Positions 22,038 through 32,624 of a stretch of DNA of 64,000 bases are shown piece by piece; within the stretch, counting starts at the first letter, position 1; each line of letters starts with the position of its first letter. The stretch comes from Spodoptera frugiperda (lineage: Eukaryota; Arthropoda; Insecta; Lepidoptera; Noctuidae), in NCBI RefSeq assembly GCF_023101765.2, contig NC_064240.1, positions 1,612,001-1,676,000 of the forward strand, read 5' to 3'. The notes under the pieces were generated by a model. It did no database searches, was not told the origin of the DNA, and worked only from the letters and a program-made list of their open reading frames with translations. The position numbers and the translations under genes were made by a program.

Positions 22038-24352
22038 AATCTTGTTAAGGCTTTCTAGTAACATATTTCAATAACTTTTCATTAAGATCGGAGTCTGTAG
22101 AAATATTTTGTGTTAAGAGGTTTAAATTAATATTATAATTACTTAATTCCTTCATTAAGTACAAAAAAAAAGTCAAATTCAATCACAATCATTTTGTTCG
22201 ATCATCATTGTTCAAACATAAATTGTAGCCAAAAAGCTTATCTAAAGGAAAAAGAGAAATCATCCGAAATCTCCCGAAGCAAAAAGTTGTTAAACCGATT
22301 ACTAGAGGACCTAACGAAGCGGGTTCAGTCAATCAGCTCGACTCACGAATTATGACGTCATCCGTGTGGAAATGCTTCTAGAAAATTCTTTTAAATCAAA
22401 GGATAATAGTAATGACTAATGAGTCTTGAATGAAGATAATCGTTCAATTACAATAGCTTGTAATTACCTTATTGGTTTTTAAACGTTCATTCATGTTTCT
22501 TTTTGCAATCAATTCTGTTAGAACTGTAGTGGTGATTTATCTTTCTTTAGATAACATTAAGTTATTTACATAATTATCTTTCGATACTGGGTGGAATGAA
22601 TGGATATCTTTTTTCGATGAAACACGTAGATTTAAGGCGGGTCGCCGCCGCCTGGCTCGGTTTTGGCGAGTAGTAAGTACGTAGTCCGCATGCTTTCAAC
22701 GTGCGGTCCGCACGCTTGAAGCGCACGAGCGCCTCAACAACACCTACCTAGTTAAGTCACATATTTTTATCTATACATGTTATATACATACACTACAAAG
22801 GAAAATTATCTTAATTTTAACTTGTGCAGGTTACAAATCCGTCATTAAACCTCATTTAAATTCGGTTATATTTTGTGATTATCCCTTTCATCTAAGTATT
22901 CATAGTCAAGATAGTAATTCTTGTAAACTTGTCTCTTTTTAGGCTCGTAGTCCAATTTTTTATGTAAATATAAGCAAAGCAAGGCTCTCAAAATAAGAGG
23001 CACAATTCTAGAGAAAACAGCGTTTATATATTACATTCTCAATGTAATTGTATAACATTTCATTTAGTTAAAAGCATTGCTAGATCGTAATCAGTGAAGA
23101 TGTTTTCCACTTGATTGAGCAAATGTTTTTGTTAAAATAAATTCGCCTGAGGGATTTGAGGATTCTCATTATGTTTAGAGAGAGTATGTAGTTAGGTGAC
23201 ATTGGTTGGGTGGTTTTGTTAAAGCATTGTTTTGGTTTAGTTGGCTTTTGCTTTGTTAAGAGTAATTAATGATGTTTAATTTTATAGATGTATCTAGATG
23301 AGATCGATTCTTTGTCTATAGGTTTGCTGAAGTTTAAAAATGTTTTATCTTATATTAGATTGCGTTGTTAATAGTGAAACTTGCAAATCTCGTACTTTCA
23401 ATTGTTCTAACCTTTAAGTATTCCATAATTAAACTTAATTTGATTTGTATTGTATGTGTCATTGTCATGTAAACGTGTGTTCTCTCCTATTGTATCATAG
23501 TTAGTTTACCACCTAAGCCTTACATGTGGAAAGCAATAAAGATTCAATATTTCTTTCTCTCACCCTCTGACATCTATCCAAAGCTTTTGTAGTTCAGTTA
23601 GGTTAATATTTAAGGCCGGCAACATGCTTCTTGCATTGATTGTATCATGATGCTCCTTTGGTGTTTTGGTTATAGTTAGTAATGTATGTATAGTATTACA
23701 TTTAATATATTCGTTTATAGTATTCGGCCTTTGAAGCCTGAAATAAATGGATAAATAAAAATATTAATAAAATCAATATAGAAGCTATAGTTTACATACA
23801 ACCATTCGATCTGTTTACTCATTTACCCCCTAGTCACTAAGACAGAATTAATTCACTATTACGGTTATCAGTTATTATTAAAGTTAGTTTTGACCACAAA
23901 GCAGTCTCAGACTTACTTCGTTAGCTACTCGTAGTAATGATACAATCGTTCTCTTTAATTGTTCCAACAATTAAAAGACTTTAGGATTATGAATGCAGAT
24001 TGTTAAAAATCTTTCCGATGTTTTCATTTTCAAATATGTTGTGTAATTTAATGAAATTGATTAGAGATTGTAATTTTTCCATTAATATCGAATTAATGGT
24101 TGTTGAAGGAGGCTTGTCTTCTTGTATTGTTACGTAATATAATGACACGCCTTTTAGTCTAGAAATGGTTGACAAAATGTAGATACAGTTGAGTTTTCCC
24201 CTATCCGAAGTTGCTGCTTCCACGTAATGACCCCATACCCCATAGTCTTTAGCGATCAGGTTATTTAATCTGTTAGCTTTAGCTGGTCGTTTTGAAGGTA
24301 AGCACCTTCAAAACTACTTCAAGAATTTATCTGTTTGAGAGCTTCAAGTAGT
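22038..24352. other. AT-rich spacer, 2.3 kb
   Basis: A GC-rich patch at 22637-22735 includes a near-perfect palindrome, cgtgcggtccgcacg. Transcript-end-like words (gcctgaaataaatgg) at 23735-23750 could be an old retroelement 3' end. A 78-codon frame at 23987-24223 (minus) has no family resemblance. No exon supported. Confidence 0.4.
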
Positions 24353-24482
24353 CTTTTTTGAGGAGACTTTTCCAGCTTTGGGTGAGGCGAAAGAGTATCA
24401 CATTCTTACTGATTCAAAACCATCCCGTTCCTTCTCCTGCTTTTCGAGCCGGAGACCCGGCTAGCAGTTAAGTCTTCAGCGG
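24353..24482 (-). repeat. SINE-C copy
   Basis: On the + strand 'cttttttgaggagacttttc' and 'gggtgaggcgaaagagtatc' are followed by 'ccgttccttctcctgctttt' and 'cgagccggagacccggctag'. The 5' end is decayed. Confidence 0.75.
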
Positions 24483-24564
24483 AAACTATCATAGGTAAGT
24501 GCAATAATTTGGGGATAGGTTTGAATATACTTTGTCTAATAAATAAATAGAATGATGAAATGTT

Positions 24565-24857
24565 GCCTCGTTGGTCGAGTGGTCGCAAGTGCGACTGCCG
24601 AACAAGGGGTCTCGGGTTCGATTCCCGGGTCGGGCAAAGTATTACTGGGCGTTTTTCGGATTTTCGAAAAATTTCTCAGTGGTAGCACGGAGTCTGGAAT
24701 TGTGTCCAGGATATGGCAATAGGCTCACCCCTATTACATTGGACGTATATAACACAAAATGGTGAAAAGTGGTTGTACATTGTATAGCGGCATTACGTGC
24801 CGTAATGTGCACCTCTGCCTACCCCTTTGGGGCTAAAAGGCGTGACGTTGTGTGTGT
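24565..24857 (+). repeat. SINE-A, full-length and young
   Basis: A tRNA-derived SINE. The A box TGGTCGAGTGG is at 24572-24582 and the B box GGTTCGATTCC at 24615-24625, so the internal pol III promoter looks intact. The body has 'ttcggattttcgaaaaattt' and 'tggaattgtgtccaggatat'. The tail is 'cctctgcctacccctttggg', 'aaaaggcgtgacgttgtgtg'. It is flanked by the exact duplication gatgaaatgtt at 24554-24564 and 24858-24868. The copy at 62631 differs at only about a dozen positions. Short frames on both strands here are artefacts of the SINE. Confidence 0.95.
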
Positions 24858-24868
24858 GATGAAATGTT

Positions 24869-25264
24869 ATGCAAATAACGACTTTAATGGCCAACTAATT
24901 AGGTCGATATGTTATTTATCGGAACTTTAACGACTCCATTCTAAACGCGTTTTGCGTCTATTTCTCTAATCACTCGTTAATCGTTTGTTTTTTTCTACTA
25001 ATTACGCACTTACGGTACCTAATGTAAACAATATCATATTGTGAAATAAATCAGAATAAGCTGGTAAACATTGGTTAAATATATAACATCAACCTTTTAT
25101 TTTTCGAAAGGTTGGGTAGAAGTGGACACTGATTGGTCATGTTATAATTCTTATACACGCTACACATCTCACGATTTAACTGTGCAGTTGAAACTGTACG
25201 CTTATGACCCTACAGCAGACCTAATTCTAAACTCTATGTTGTGAAATTTAGTTTGTCTGTTTCG
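24869..25264. other. AT-rich spacer
   Basis: No gene or repeat recognised. Confidence 0.5.
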
Positions 25265-25320
25265 GTAATCGAAACCGAGACTTCGGCTGTCATACTTGCA
25301 ACCACTCGACGAGAGAGTAG
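25265..25320 (-). repeat. SINE-A head fragment
   Basis: On the minus strand it gives 'ctcgtcgagtggttgcaagt' and 'atgacagccgaagtctcggt', matching the tRNA-like head up to the B box. No body follows. Confidence 0.6.
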
Positions 25321-25557
25321 CAGTGTAACCATACTGATTTAAAATAATAAAAAACACATTTACATTCAACATTCATTCAATATTTTTCTCACATCTCAAG
25401 GTCTTTAAAATAAAATTAACAAGCAACTCATATTTTATACAATTTCACGGTACAAAAAAAGACAATAAATACCACCTATTCATTTACCAATGTCATGGTT
25501 ACGATGTAAATTAATTTGTTCAATACTTTTTTTTATTTTATAAATAGGTTACTATAA

Positions 25558-25729
25558 AACACGTGATGTAAAACGTGAACACTAAACGTGTTAATTTGTG
25601 AACGAAAACGAAACGAGACCGCGTGCAGCGCTCTGATTGGTCGGTGCGAATAAAAGAACCAATGAGAGCGCCGAACGCGGTCTCGTTTCGAACTCGTTAA
25701 ACGTAGACCAAACTTGTACTAAGCCGTGT
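25558..25729. mobile_element. MITE-2 copy, strongest palindrome
   Basis: A perfect 16-bp inverted pair, CGAAACGAGACCGCGT (25609-25624) and ACGCGGTCTCGTTTCG (25675-25690), encloses a second pair, gcgctctgattggt and accaatgagagcgc (13 of 14). The right end 'aaacttgtactaag' matches the family end. It is non-coding and fold-back, with ATTGG/CCAAT boxes at its centre. Confidence 0.8.
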
Positions 25730-25851
25730 CTGTTAATTCATTGACTCACGTGACGATTATTTGGAGCCGGATTTGTACCGGTTTGCATCCTTGTCGAGGA
25801 ATGTTTTCTTCACCTACATATTTTTTAATGATAAAACTTACTAATAAGATT

Positions 25852-26158
25852 TTTTTATGGGATAAGCCGGTAAACGAGCAGACGGATCACCTGATGGTAA
25901 GCAATCGCCACCGCCCATAGTCCCTTGAATCACCAAAGGCGTTACAAGTGCGTTGCCGGCCTTTTGGGGCTTAAGAATTTAAAGGTTGTTGGGGAATCGA
26001 GGATTACGAAGATTAGGAAGTTGGGTAAATAATTGGTAATCTCACTCACACAACGAAACACGACACAAGCGTTGTTTTTACGTTCTTTTTTCTATGAGAC
26101 CGTGGTATCACTCCGGTCGAGCCGGCCCATTCGTGCCGAAGCATGACTCTCTCACTCT
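25852..26158 (-). repeat. SINE-D copy, full length
   Basis: On the + strand it starts 'ttatgggataagccggtaaa' and runs through 'gacggatcacctgatggtaa', 'gcgttgccggccttttgggg', 'ctcactcacacaacgaaaca', 'gaccgtggtatcactccggt' and 'ccgaagcatgactctctcac'. It is one of the most complete copies and helps define the consensus. Confidence 0.85.
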
Positions 26159-26370
26159 TTGTCACGATAACCCCAAGAAATATACAGGGACCCATTAACT
26201 TTTAATTCAACTTTCCATGGTGCTTAACGACTGGGCTTCTCTCAGTTGAGCAATCTCTTTTTGTGCCTTCAGTCATTCTATCTCCTGCGTTAAATTTCAC
26301 CGAGGGAAGTGGAAACTATCGTTTTCTTTTCTTCTCCTTTAATTATTTCTTCTGATTTATTTCGTTGCAG

Positions 26371-26434
26371 GATCCAAGACAGTTATTCATGTCTCTGGGA
26401 CGCGCTGGACTCTTGGCTTACAGGAATTTCATCC
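26371..26434 (+). CDS. Candidate internal coding exon of a host gene
   Basis: A long pyrimidine-rich tract (about 26319-26366) leads to an acceptor TTGCAG ending at 26370. The following DNA is open in frame 1 and reads DPRQLFMSLGRAGLLAYRNF then ir, with balanced codon use unlike the AT-rich surroundings. A GTATGT donor starts at 26435, giving a 64-bp exon. A later GTAAAG at 26446 would extend it by RMWR, but that site falls in SINE-A sequence, so the first donor is preferred. I do not recognise the protein for certain. The 'LAYRNF' string is loosely like the segment before the first membrane helix of some ABC transporters, which is a guess. A SINE-A copy lies immediately downstream. Confidence 0.45.
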
Positions 26435-26441
26435 GTATGTG

Positions 26442-26656
26442 GCGGGTAAAGCAACACCGGACTTTTTTCGTATTTTCCAAAATTTCTCAGTAGTAACACA
26501 GAGTCTAGAATTGTGCCCAGCATAATATAGCAATAGGTTCACCCCCTATTACATGTGACTTATAACGCACATGGTGACAAGTGGGTGTACATTGTATAGC
26601 TGCATTACGTCCCGTATGGTGCATCTCTGCGAATAAATAGGGCGTGATGTTGCATA
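26442..26656 (+). repeat. SINE-A copy, head lost
   Basis: It starts within the end of the tRNA-like head (cgggtaaagcaacaccgg, compare cgggcaaagtattactgg) and continues 'ttttttcgtattttccaaaa', 'cagagtctagaattgtgccc', 'aagtgggtgtacattgtata'. It ends 'gggcgtgatgttgcatatat'. It begins within about 10 bp of the candidate exon's donor. Confidence 0.8.
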
Positions 26657-26872
26657 TATATTACTTATATTAGTTTTTCTGTCTGTTTATGGTATTCAAT
26701 TATACATGCTTAATAAGCCTATGGGTATAATATTAAAGTCAGCTTGGTTGCAATCTATACATATAATAAAATCGTAGAAAAGTGCTGTCTGTACATTGAA
26801 AATAAAAATAAAAAAAATAGCAGGGGTTATTGTTATGTCGATGTCGAACCCAAAAATGTAATTAAGGTTTTT

Positions 26873-26920
26873 TTTGTCTGTTTGTCTGTTTGTCTGTTTG
26901 TCTGTTTGTCTGTTCGTCTG
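26873..26920 (+). repeat. TTTGTCTG tandem microsatellite
   Basis: About five 8-bp units inside the Helitron's 5' part, the last one changed to TTCGTCTG. It causes two spurious frames. Confidence 0.9.
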
Positions 26921-27220
26921 TGCGCGCTAATCTCAGAAACGGCTGATCCGAGTTGGATGCGGTTTTCACGAATATATTGTGGGATGCTTAAATTTACATT
27001 TAGTGTTTGTTTCATGTCAATCGGTTCATAAATAAAAAAGTTATGTCAAATTAAAGAATCACGTCGAACATTCTATGCTTATACCATTAATCTCCGCAAC
27101 TATTTGACGGATTTGGTTGAAATTTGGTACAGATATAGTTTAGAACCTTAGAAAGGACATAGATATATTTTTATTTCAAAAATCAAAAAATAAAAATAAG
27201 AAATAAATTATTTATAAATA

Positions 27221-27515
27221 ATTCTATGTCGATCGTTACACGACTTCGGTTCATGTTATTGTTTTAATTCATCGAAAAAAGTAAATAAATAGTAAAAAGG
27301 TATGAAAAAAATAATATCAATATAATAAAACATTTAGTACAAAGAAAATGCTCTAACGGAGTATAGATAATTCTATGTCGATCGTTACACGACTTCGGTT
27401 CATGTTATTGTTTTAATTCATCGCAAAAAAGTAAATAAATAGTAAAAAGGTATGAAAAAAATAATATCAATATAATTAAACTTTTAGTACAAAGAAAATG
27501 CCCGAACGGAGTATA
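27221..27515 (+). repeat. 149-bp tandem duplication inside the Helitron
   Basis: Both units begin 'attctatgtcgatcgttaca' and run through 'ggtatgaaaaaaataatatc' to 'aaagaaaatgc'. They differ at roughly six positions, so the duplication is younger than many repeats here. Confidence 0.9.
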
Positions 27516-28250
27516 AATAAATAATCCAAGTTGTCTTTATCCTCGATAGATGGCGTTGGGATCGAAAACCAGATCGCGCTATGGTTTCGTTACATTCATT
27601 TGGTTGGGTATCGGCCGAGCGCTTCGGTACTATCGTAGAAAAAGTGTATTATCAGTCGTATGAATATTTGTCTGTAGTGGTCCTGCTGTTTCGTATATTC
27701 TAAATTGGTTTCGTTGTATTTGTCAATTAATAAGTTTATTTGTTGGGTTTTCCTGGTTTTTTGGTTAAACTATTTAACGTAGGTTTAGTTTGATATCGAT
27801 TATTAGTAGTTACTGTAGTTAGTTTTTTTAATAAAATTGTAAGTCTAATTTATAAATTAATTAGATTAGATTTAAGTCGTTTCTTTTAAATTATTTAGTT
27901 TAAGCTTGGTTATTATAGCATAGAGGATAGGTTGTAATTTAGTTTCTTTTTTAATTGTTATAAATTCGTAATTCGTAGCTTTCTTTAGTTTTAAGTTAGT
28001 TTAAGTCCGTTTTTAAACTATTTTTTCAATGCCCTAAGTGAGTATACATCTATTAAATTCAAACGCAGAGCTCATTATGTTGATTTTTGAAGAGTTCCCT
28101 GGAATATCTTCCACATCTCATTTTTGAAGAGATCCCGCGAGATCGGGAACTATGTGGTTAAAACCAAAAATTTGCCGGAAGTCACTATTCCACGCGAACG
28201 AAGTCGCGGGCAAAAGCTAGTACATAATAATATTATTGTTTGTTTGTTCA

Positions 28251-28369
28251 CAATCAGTCGTGTCGTGTGATAACAATGTCTCATTTGATGTGCATTTGCA
28301 AATTATTATTTATTTAAAGTTTATTAAGTATTAGTATTTACGTGTTTGTGAGCAGACACATGTATCAAG
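28251..28369 (+). other. Weak candidate transcription start and first exon
   Basis: About 30 bp after the Helitron end, 'cacaatcagtcgtgtcgtg' contains the arthropod initiator word TCAGT. About 110 bp on, ATGTATCAAG meets a consensus GTGAGT donor at 28370-28375. That would be a 5' UTR plus ten coding bases. About two donors this good are expected by chance in the window, so support is modest. Confidence 0.2.
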
Positions 28370-28375
28370 GTGAGT

Positions 28376-29530
28376 ATTGATAAACCTATGATTTATGTGC
28401 AGTAATAATAAGGAAATAGATATTTTTGAGCCAAAAGTCATTGTTATTATTTTTTGGGTCAAACACGACATCGAGAAATCTATAAATTACATACTTAATT
28501 ATGCTCATTTAAATAATGATAAGACAATGATCTCAAATATTAAGTAGAATTTGCGAAATATGTATTTTATTTACTCTTTTGGTACTAAATGTATTTCTTT
28601 TAAATTAGTTTTGTAGAGTACCGAGTTTTCTTAACCGCTATCTTTAAAAAGCATGTAAATAATTACTGACAATTTTCAGTAAAGCCTAAAGGTATCCTAC
28701 CGCCATCTATGTAAAACACAGAAAACTAAGCATAAATATCTTAAACGTGCCTCTTTGCTGTTCAAGAATTGTAGTGACATCTTGAGTTTTATTCATACAA
28801 CTGAATGTTGTTTTAGTGTTTCGGTTTGCCGATAGATGGCTGTAATTCAGTATTTAGTTAGAATTTAAATTAAAAGTTTTTGTGAATTCTTCTTTGCCTT
28901 TGGCACAGCTATTAAGCGTAAATAATATATTTTGATGATGATGAAATGCTTTAAATGCATTTTGACTTCATTTAACTACCGTAATTGAGGTGTAAGCTTC
29001 GATCCTATACACCAAAATAATATTCAGCAGTTTGGTAAAAACATCTCCATAAGTAGCAGAATTTAGTATTCAAACCTTTAACAAATTATAGTCTAGATTA
29101 AATTGTAGGTACTATGAAACACTAAGCATGATTATTGAAATGATATCGTGTGAACACTGGGCCTTTTAGAAGAAAAATAGTGAACATGATTTATTTTACA
29201 TTTAGAAAATTAAATTTATGGTCGGTTCAAGAATACTATTACCTATTTTAGTCCAATTTTAGTTTAGAATTTAAAATAACCGAATTTGAGAAAGAAAGAA
29301 GTATGGCATGACGCCACGGTAAAACGTAAGTGCGTGTTAAGTATTGGTGCGTGGTTGACCATTATAAATTAGCCACAAAAAGAATTATTATAAGAAAACA
29401 AACGGTTTAGTTTTTATCAATAAATGTTAGTTGGTATGTTGGTTGCGTCATACTGTAATAACCTGATGGATTAGCAACAAAGAGGTAAGAATAACTTTAA
29501 AATTACTGTAGAATCTTTGTGTATAACCTT
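28376..29530. other. AT-rich spacer, 1.15 kb
   Basis: It contains a GCCATCTAT word (28704) and an ATAGATGGC word (28836). No gene or repeat family recognised. Confidence 0.45.
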
Positions 29531-29645
29531 TAGGGTGCTTTTTCACCTGAGATATCCTATGCTACATTACTGCGGATGCGCTTGGCTTCTACTAATCATA
29601 TTCATTGGTACACATAGCTTAGCACTGGTGGAAACGGACTCAGCA
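29531..29645. mobile_element. MITE-1 half copy
   Basis: It begins 'gggtgctttttcacctgaga', continues 'cctatgctacattactgcgg', 'aatcatattcattggtacac' and 'agcactggtggaaacggact', and matches the inverted right half of the copy at 846. The other half is absent, possibly cut by the SINE-C that starts nearby. Confidence 0.7.
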
Positions 29646-29646
29646 T

Positions 29647-29801
29647 TTTTTTCTTTAGAGGTGTGAACTTCATCCAATAATTTCTCACGCCTTGGGCGAG
29701 GCGAGAGAGAATGTCAGACTGTTACTGTCTAAAAACCACCCCGTTCCTACTCTTGCTTTTCGAGCCGGAGCCCCGGTAATCGACTAGGTAGTCCGCAGCT
29801 G
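29647..29801 (-). repeat. SINE-C copy
   Basis: On the + strand 'tttttctttagaggtgtgaa' precedes 'cgccttgggcgaggcgagag', 'aaaaaccaccccgttcctac', 'ttcgagccggagccccggta' and 'aggtagtccgcagct'. Nearly complete. Confidence 0.85.
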
Positions 29802-30292
29802 CTATGTCGGTGTATAATTATTTATAACCTGAAGTTAAAAGTCAATGTCAATGTCAAAATAATTTTGACCTTGACTTTGACTGATGCTACGTCCGTATAA
29901 AATTATTTACAACCCAATTAGGTACCTCAACGAATATAATAGGTACCTATAGCAATTTATTAATAGAAAACTTTTCCAATAAAAGTTTCACACAGTGCCA
30001 CCAATTCTTAAGGTATTAGGTAAGCCATGTGTGTGAAACTTTCTCTATTACTTTGACCTTACAAGTTCTTGCCCTCTGTGGCCCTATTTAGTTCCTCGTA
30101 TGCAGCAAAATGAGGGTCCTGCCTAGACCTTGACTTTACACCGTTAAGGTAAGGTTTCTTGAATTTTAATGTAAACTTTTATTTCCTTTGGGTGAGATTG
30201 CTATGTATGTCTGTCTGTCTATCTGTTTGTTACGGTATATCTATCTTCTATGAGTTTTTCGACAAGTTACAGGAAATAAAATAGTCATATAA
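29802..30292. other. AT-rich spacer
   Basis: A short TGTC/TCTG run lies at 30208-30226. No gene recognised. Confidence 0.45.
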
Positions 30293-30430
30293 CTGTTTGA
30301 CGACAAACTAAACTAGTTTCAAGTCATGCTAGATGACATTATTCATGGGTAGCATTCCGCGAAACACGATGCGGCGATTGTCGCGCTTACGTGAGTATTG
30401 TTACGATAACATGATAATAATTTAATGTTT
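30293..30430 (+). repeat. REP-8 copy
   Basis: It has 'aactagtttcaagtcatgct', 'attcatgggtagcattccgc', then 'gatgcggcgattgtcgcgct' and 'acatgataata'. It shares order and words with 37862 and 43133. Confidence 0.65.
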
Positions 30431-30534
30431 CAGCAAAGTTATAATAAAATTGTTTCTACGACAAAACCAGATTTACTCTAATCTATGCAAAATTCGACGC
30501 CGGCCGACATGACATGACCATGATATTCCATTAA

Positions 30535-30664
30535 GGGCTTGTTTCACAATGTCGAGATAGCCGCTATGTATCAGATAACTTTGAATTAAGAACGTAATGT
30601 GTATGCAGTATCTATCGCATATGTTTATCGGGCACTTGTGTATATGAAGGTAGTGAAACAGGCG
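30535..30664. mobile_element. MITE-3, about 130 bp
   Basis: The ends are inverted: 'gggcttgtttcacaatgtcg' on the left and 'gaaggtagtgaaacaggcg' on the right, matching over about 17 bp with some mismatches. Non-coding interior. The target duplication is unclear (left ttaa, right taaa). Only one copy is in the window. Confidence 0.6.
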
Positions 30665-31809
30665 ATAAAAACCTTAGTTTTCTCTTGATATTTTCATTTA
30701 CCATATAAGTACACATGCACTTCTGCAGTATAACGTTTACCTCATAACGAAATAATAGTATTATACATACTCATAATATTCCTAAGGCTAGCCGTCCTCC
30801 TATTACTCGTATAGCATACGATCATTGATATTGGCACGCCGATTCCAGACTCCTTCCTATTATTGAGTATTCCGAAGCCGATAATTGCCCATTCCAAGGC
30901 ATTGAATACGCCCAGGAATACACGATACGGTACGTTCGTATCTCTAAATTCAGTTTTATATTTTCTTTTTCTATATTATCTTCAAAACTTTAGCCTATCT
31001 ATGTTCATTCCTTGGTGGAGCAAAATTACATATATGCATAAATAGCCTATAATGATCAAAGGCCTCATCTCATACAGAGAAGGTTTGACCATTAATCACC
31101 ATGACTGGCAACTGCGGGTTGGCGAATTCAAACTCATAATTAGAACTTATAAGCCCACGTTTCTTCATTATGTTTTCCTTCAGCGTTTGTAAATAGTGTC
31201 GAAGTAATATTAGAAAGTACAAATTACTTGAAAAAAGTCACATTGGTAGAGGTTTCGAACCATGACTAAAAATGAGAAGTGTGCTTCAAATCTTAAAAAA
31301 AACAATAAAATTCAGATAAGACTGTCTAATTAATAAAGCATTCGTATGCAGTCTTTGTATCGTAACTTTACTGTATATTTGGAAGTAATTAGAGAAGATC
31401 TAATGTTTAGTAGTGCCAAAGGCTTATATATCGACGTTGACAATTAAGTATTACATTTGATAGAAAGTTTAATACAACATTATTTCATAATTAAATATTT
31501 ATAATGAACTCGACTAATGATACAATTAGTGTATTCATGTAATTTGTGAACCCAGTCAACTGGAGTAATTTTAACTCGTTTCAGTGACCACAGTATTGCT
31601 GTTAAAATTAAATCCATATTGTGAAATGTCAGGAAATATTTCAGACAGTTTCAATATTGTAATAATTACTAGTGTTTAAAACTGTCACAATAGCTTTGTT
31701 ATGTAGTTATAATATCTACCAAATATAGAAAATAATCTAGGACATTTCAATTTATCAAATGCTTTGATAATTTATAGAAAAATGTATGTACAACATCATA
31801 GCTTCTTTT
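30665..31809. other. AT-rich spacer with an old repeat at about 31076-31195
   Basis: The words 'accattaatcaccatgactg', 'cataattagaacttataagc' and 'atgttttccttcagcgtttg' match 35715-35832 in order, so this is a diverged repeat pair, probably LINE-related. A 16-bp word (ggaagtaattagagaa) at 31381 recurs at 31935. No exon supported. Confidence 0.45.
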
Positions 31810-31920
31810 TTTTACAAGTTCACATACACCCAGACCCAAAACAACAATTTGTGGACCACACAAATAGTTACTCCGTGCGGAAATCGAACCCAGCCACCAC
31901 ACCAACCGTGCAGTCATTTT
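31810..31920 (-). repeat. SINE-B copy, 3' truncated
   Basis: On the + strand 'caagttcacatacacccaga', 'caacaatttgtggaccacac', 'gttactccgtgcggaaatcg' and 'cagccaccacaccaaccgtg'. The tRNA-like head is kept and the tail is lost. Confidence 0.8.
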
Positions 31921-32298
31921 CAGTGCAGTCATCTGGAAGTAATTAGAGAATTAATTTGTAGACCGAAAAAGCTTTAATTTCTTAAGGGGTTCTGTTGTCC
32001 TTTTTATCCAACTAGATTATAATTCACAGACGCTACAAACCAAATAGTTGCACACTGCTAATCGCTGCTACGCATCAAAATCAAGGTAAAATGAGATTGT
32101 ACCTCCAAGCCAATATCATTACGTATTCCACGTGGAAATATTCGGAAGCACAGTCCCTTGTAAAATTAATATCCTACCGATATTCCGGGCCTTGGTAGCG
32201 AACGTAATATTAGAAAATATTTCGACTTTCATCTCACACAAAATTTGTTTGGGGCGTGAACAGAATAATAAATTGCAGGGAGTTAGTTTTACTACGCA

Positions 32299-32434
32299 CT
32301 AGTTGTTGCCTATCGCTCTATGCTCATGATCGTCGATCTTACTTACTATGCATCTATGTCAAAATTCATCAAAATAGATTTAACAGTATGGATTTAGGTG
32401 TGAATGAGTAAGAAAGTAAGTGCACTGACATAGA
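32299..32434 (-). mobile_element. Possible short Helitron, 136 bp
   Basis: Minus strand: starts TCTATGTCAGTGCACTTAC after an A and ends 'ataggcaacaaCTAG' before a T. The internal words 'attcacacctaaatccatac' and 'attttgatgaattttgac' resemble the Helitron-like stretch at 44440-44510. The 3' hairpin is not clear, so the call is tentative. Confidence 0.45.
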
Positions 32435-32624
32435 TACTAGATGATACTACTATACGGGTTCCATTGTAGGCCGCATCATCACTCACCATCAGGTGAGATA
32501 GCGGCCAAACTTCGACCCATCAAATGTTAAAAAATAAAAATAGCTGTGATTGTTTCATTGTAAACGTGTAATCGACGTCTTGTGGCTGATAACTATTGGT
32601 TTTGTTTTTTTAATTCGTACGCAC

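Larger units (their letters stand above)
26754..28220 (+). mobile_element. Helitron, 1.47 kb, non-autonomous
   Basis: It starts TCTATACATATAATAAAA after an A (26753) and ends 'gggcaaaagCTAG' (28217-28220) before a T. The 3' hairpin is CGCGA (28193-28197) / TCGCG (28204-28208). The 5' part carries a TTTGTCTG tandem (26873-26920). A 149-bp segment is duplicated at 27221-27369 and 27370-27515 with few differences. The segment 27520-28090 has no repeat match in this window and may be cargo. No Rep or helicase frame is present. Confidence 0.8.

Noticed and set aside
24565..24638. Functional tRNA gene
   Set aside because: A and B boxes are perfect, but the head is fused to a SINE body and tail with a target duplication. 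It is a SINE promoter; no clean cloverleaf with a 3' terminator follows.
24406..24765. Two frames on opposite strands (24406-24588 minus, 24571-24765 plus)
   Set aside because: They lie across SINE-C and SINE-A sequence and have no independent support.
26744..27031. 95-codon frame rich in Cys/Leu/Ser
   Set aside because: Generated by the TTTGTCTG tandem inside the Helitron.
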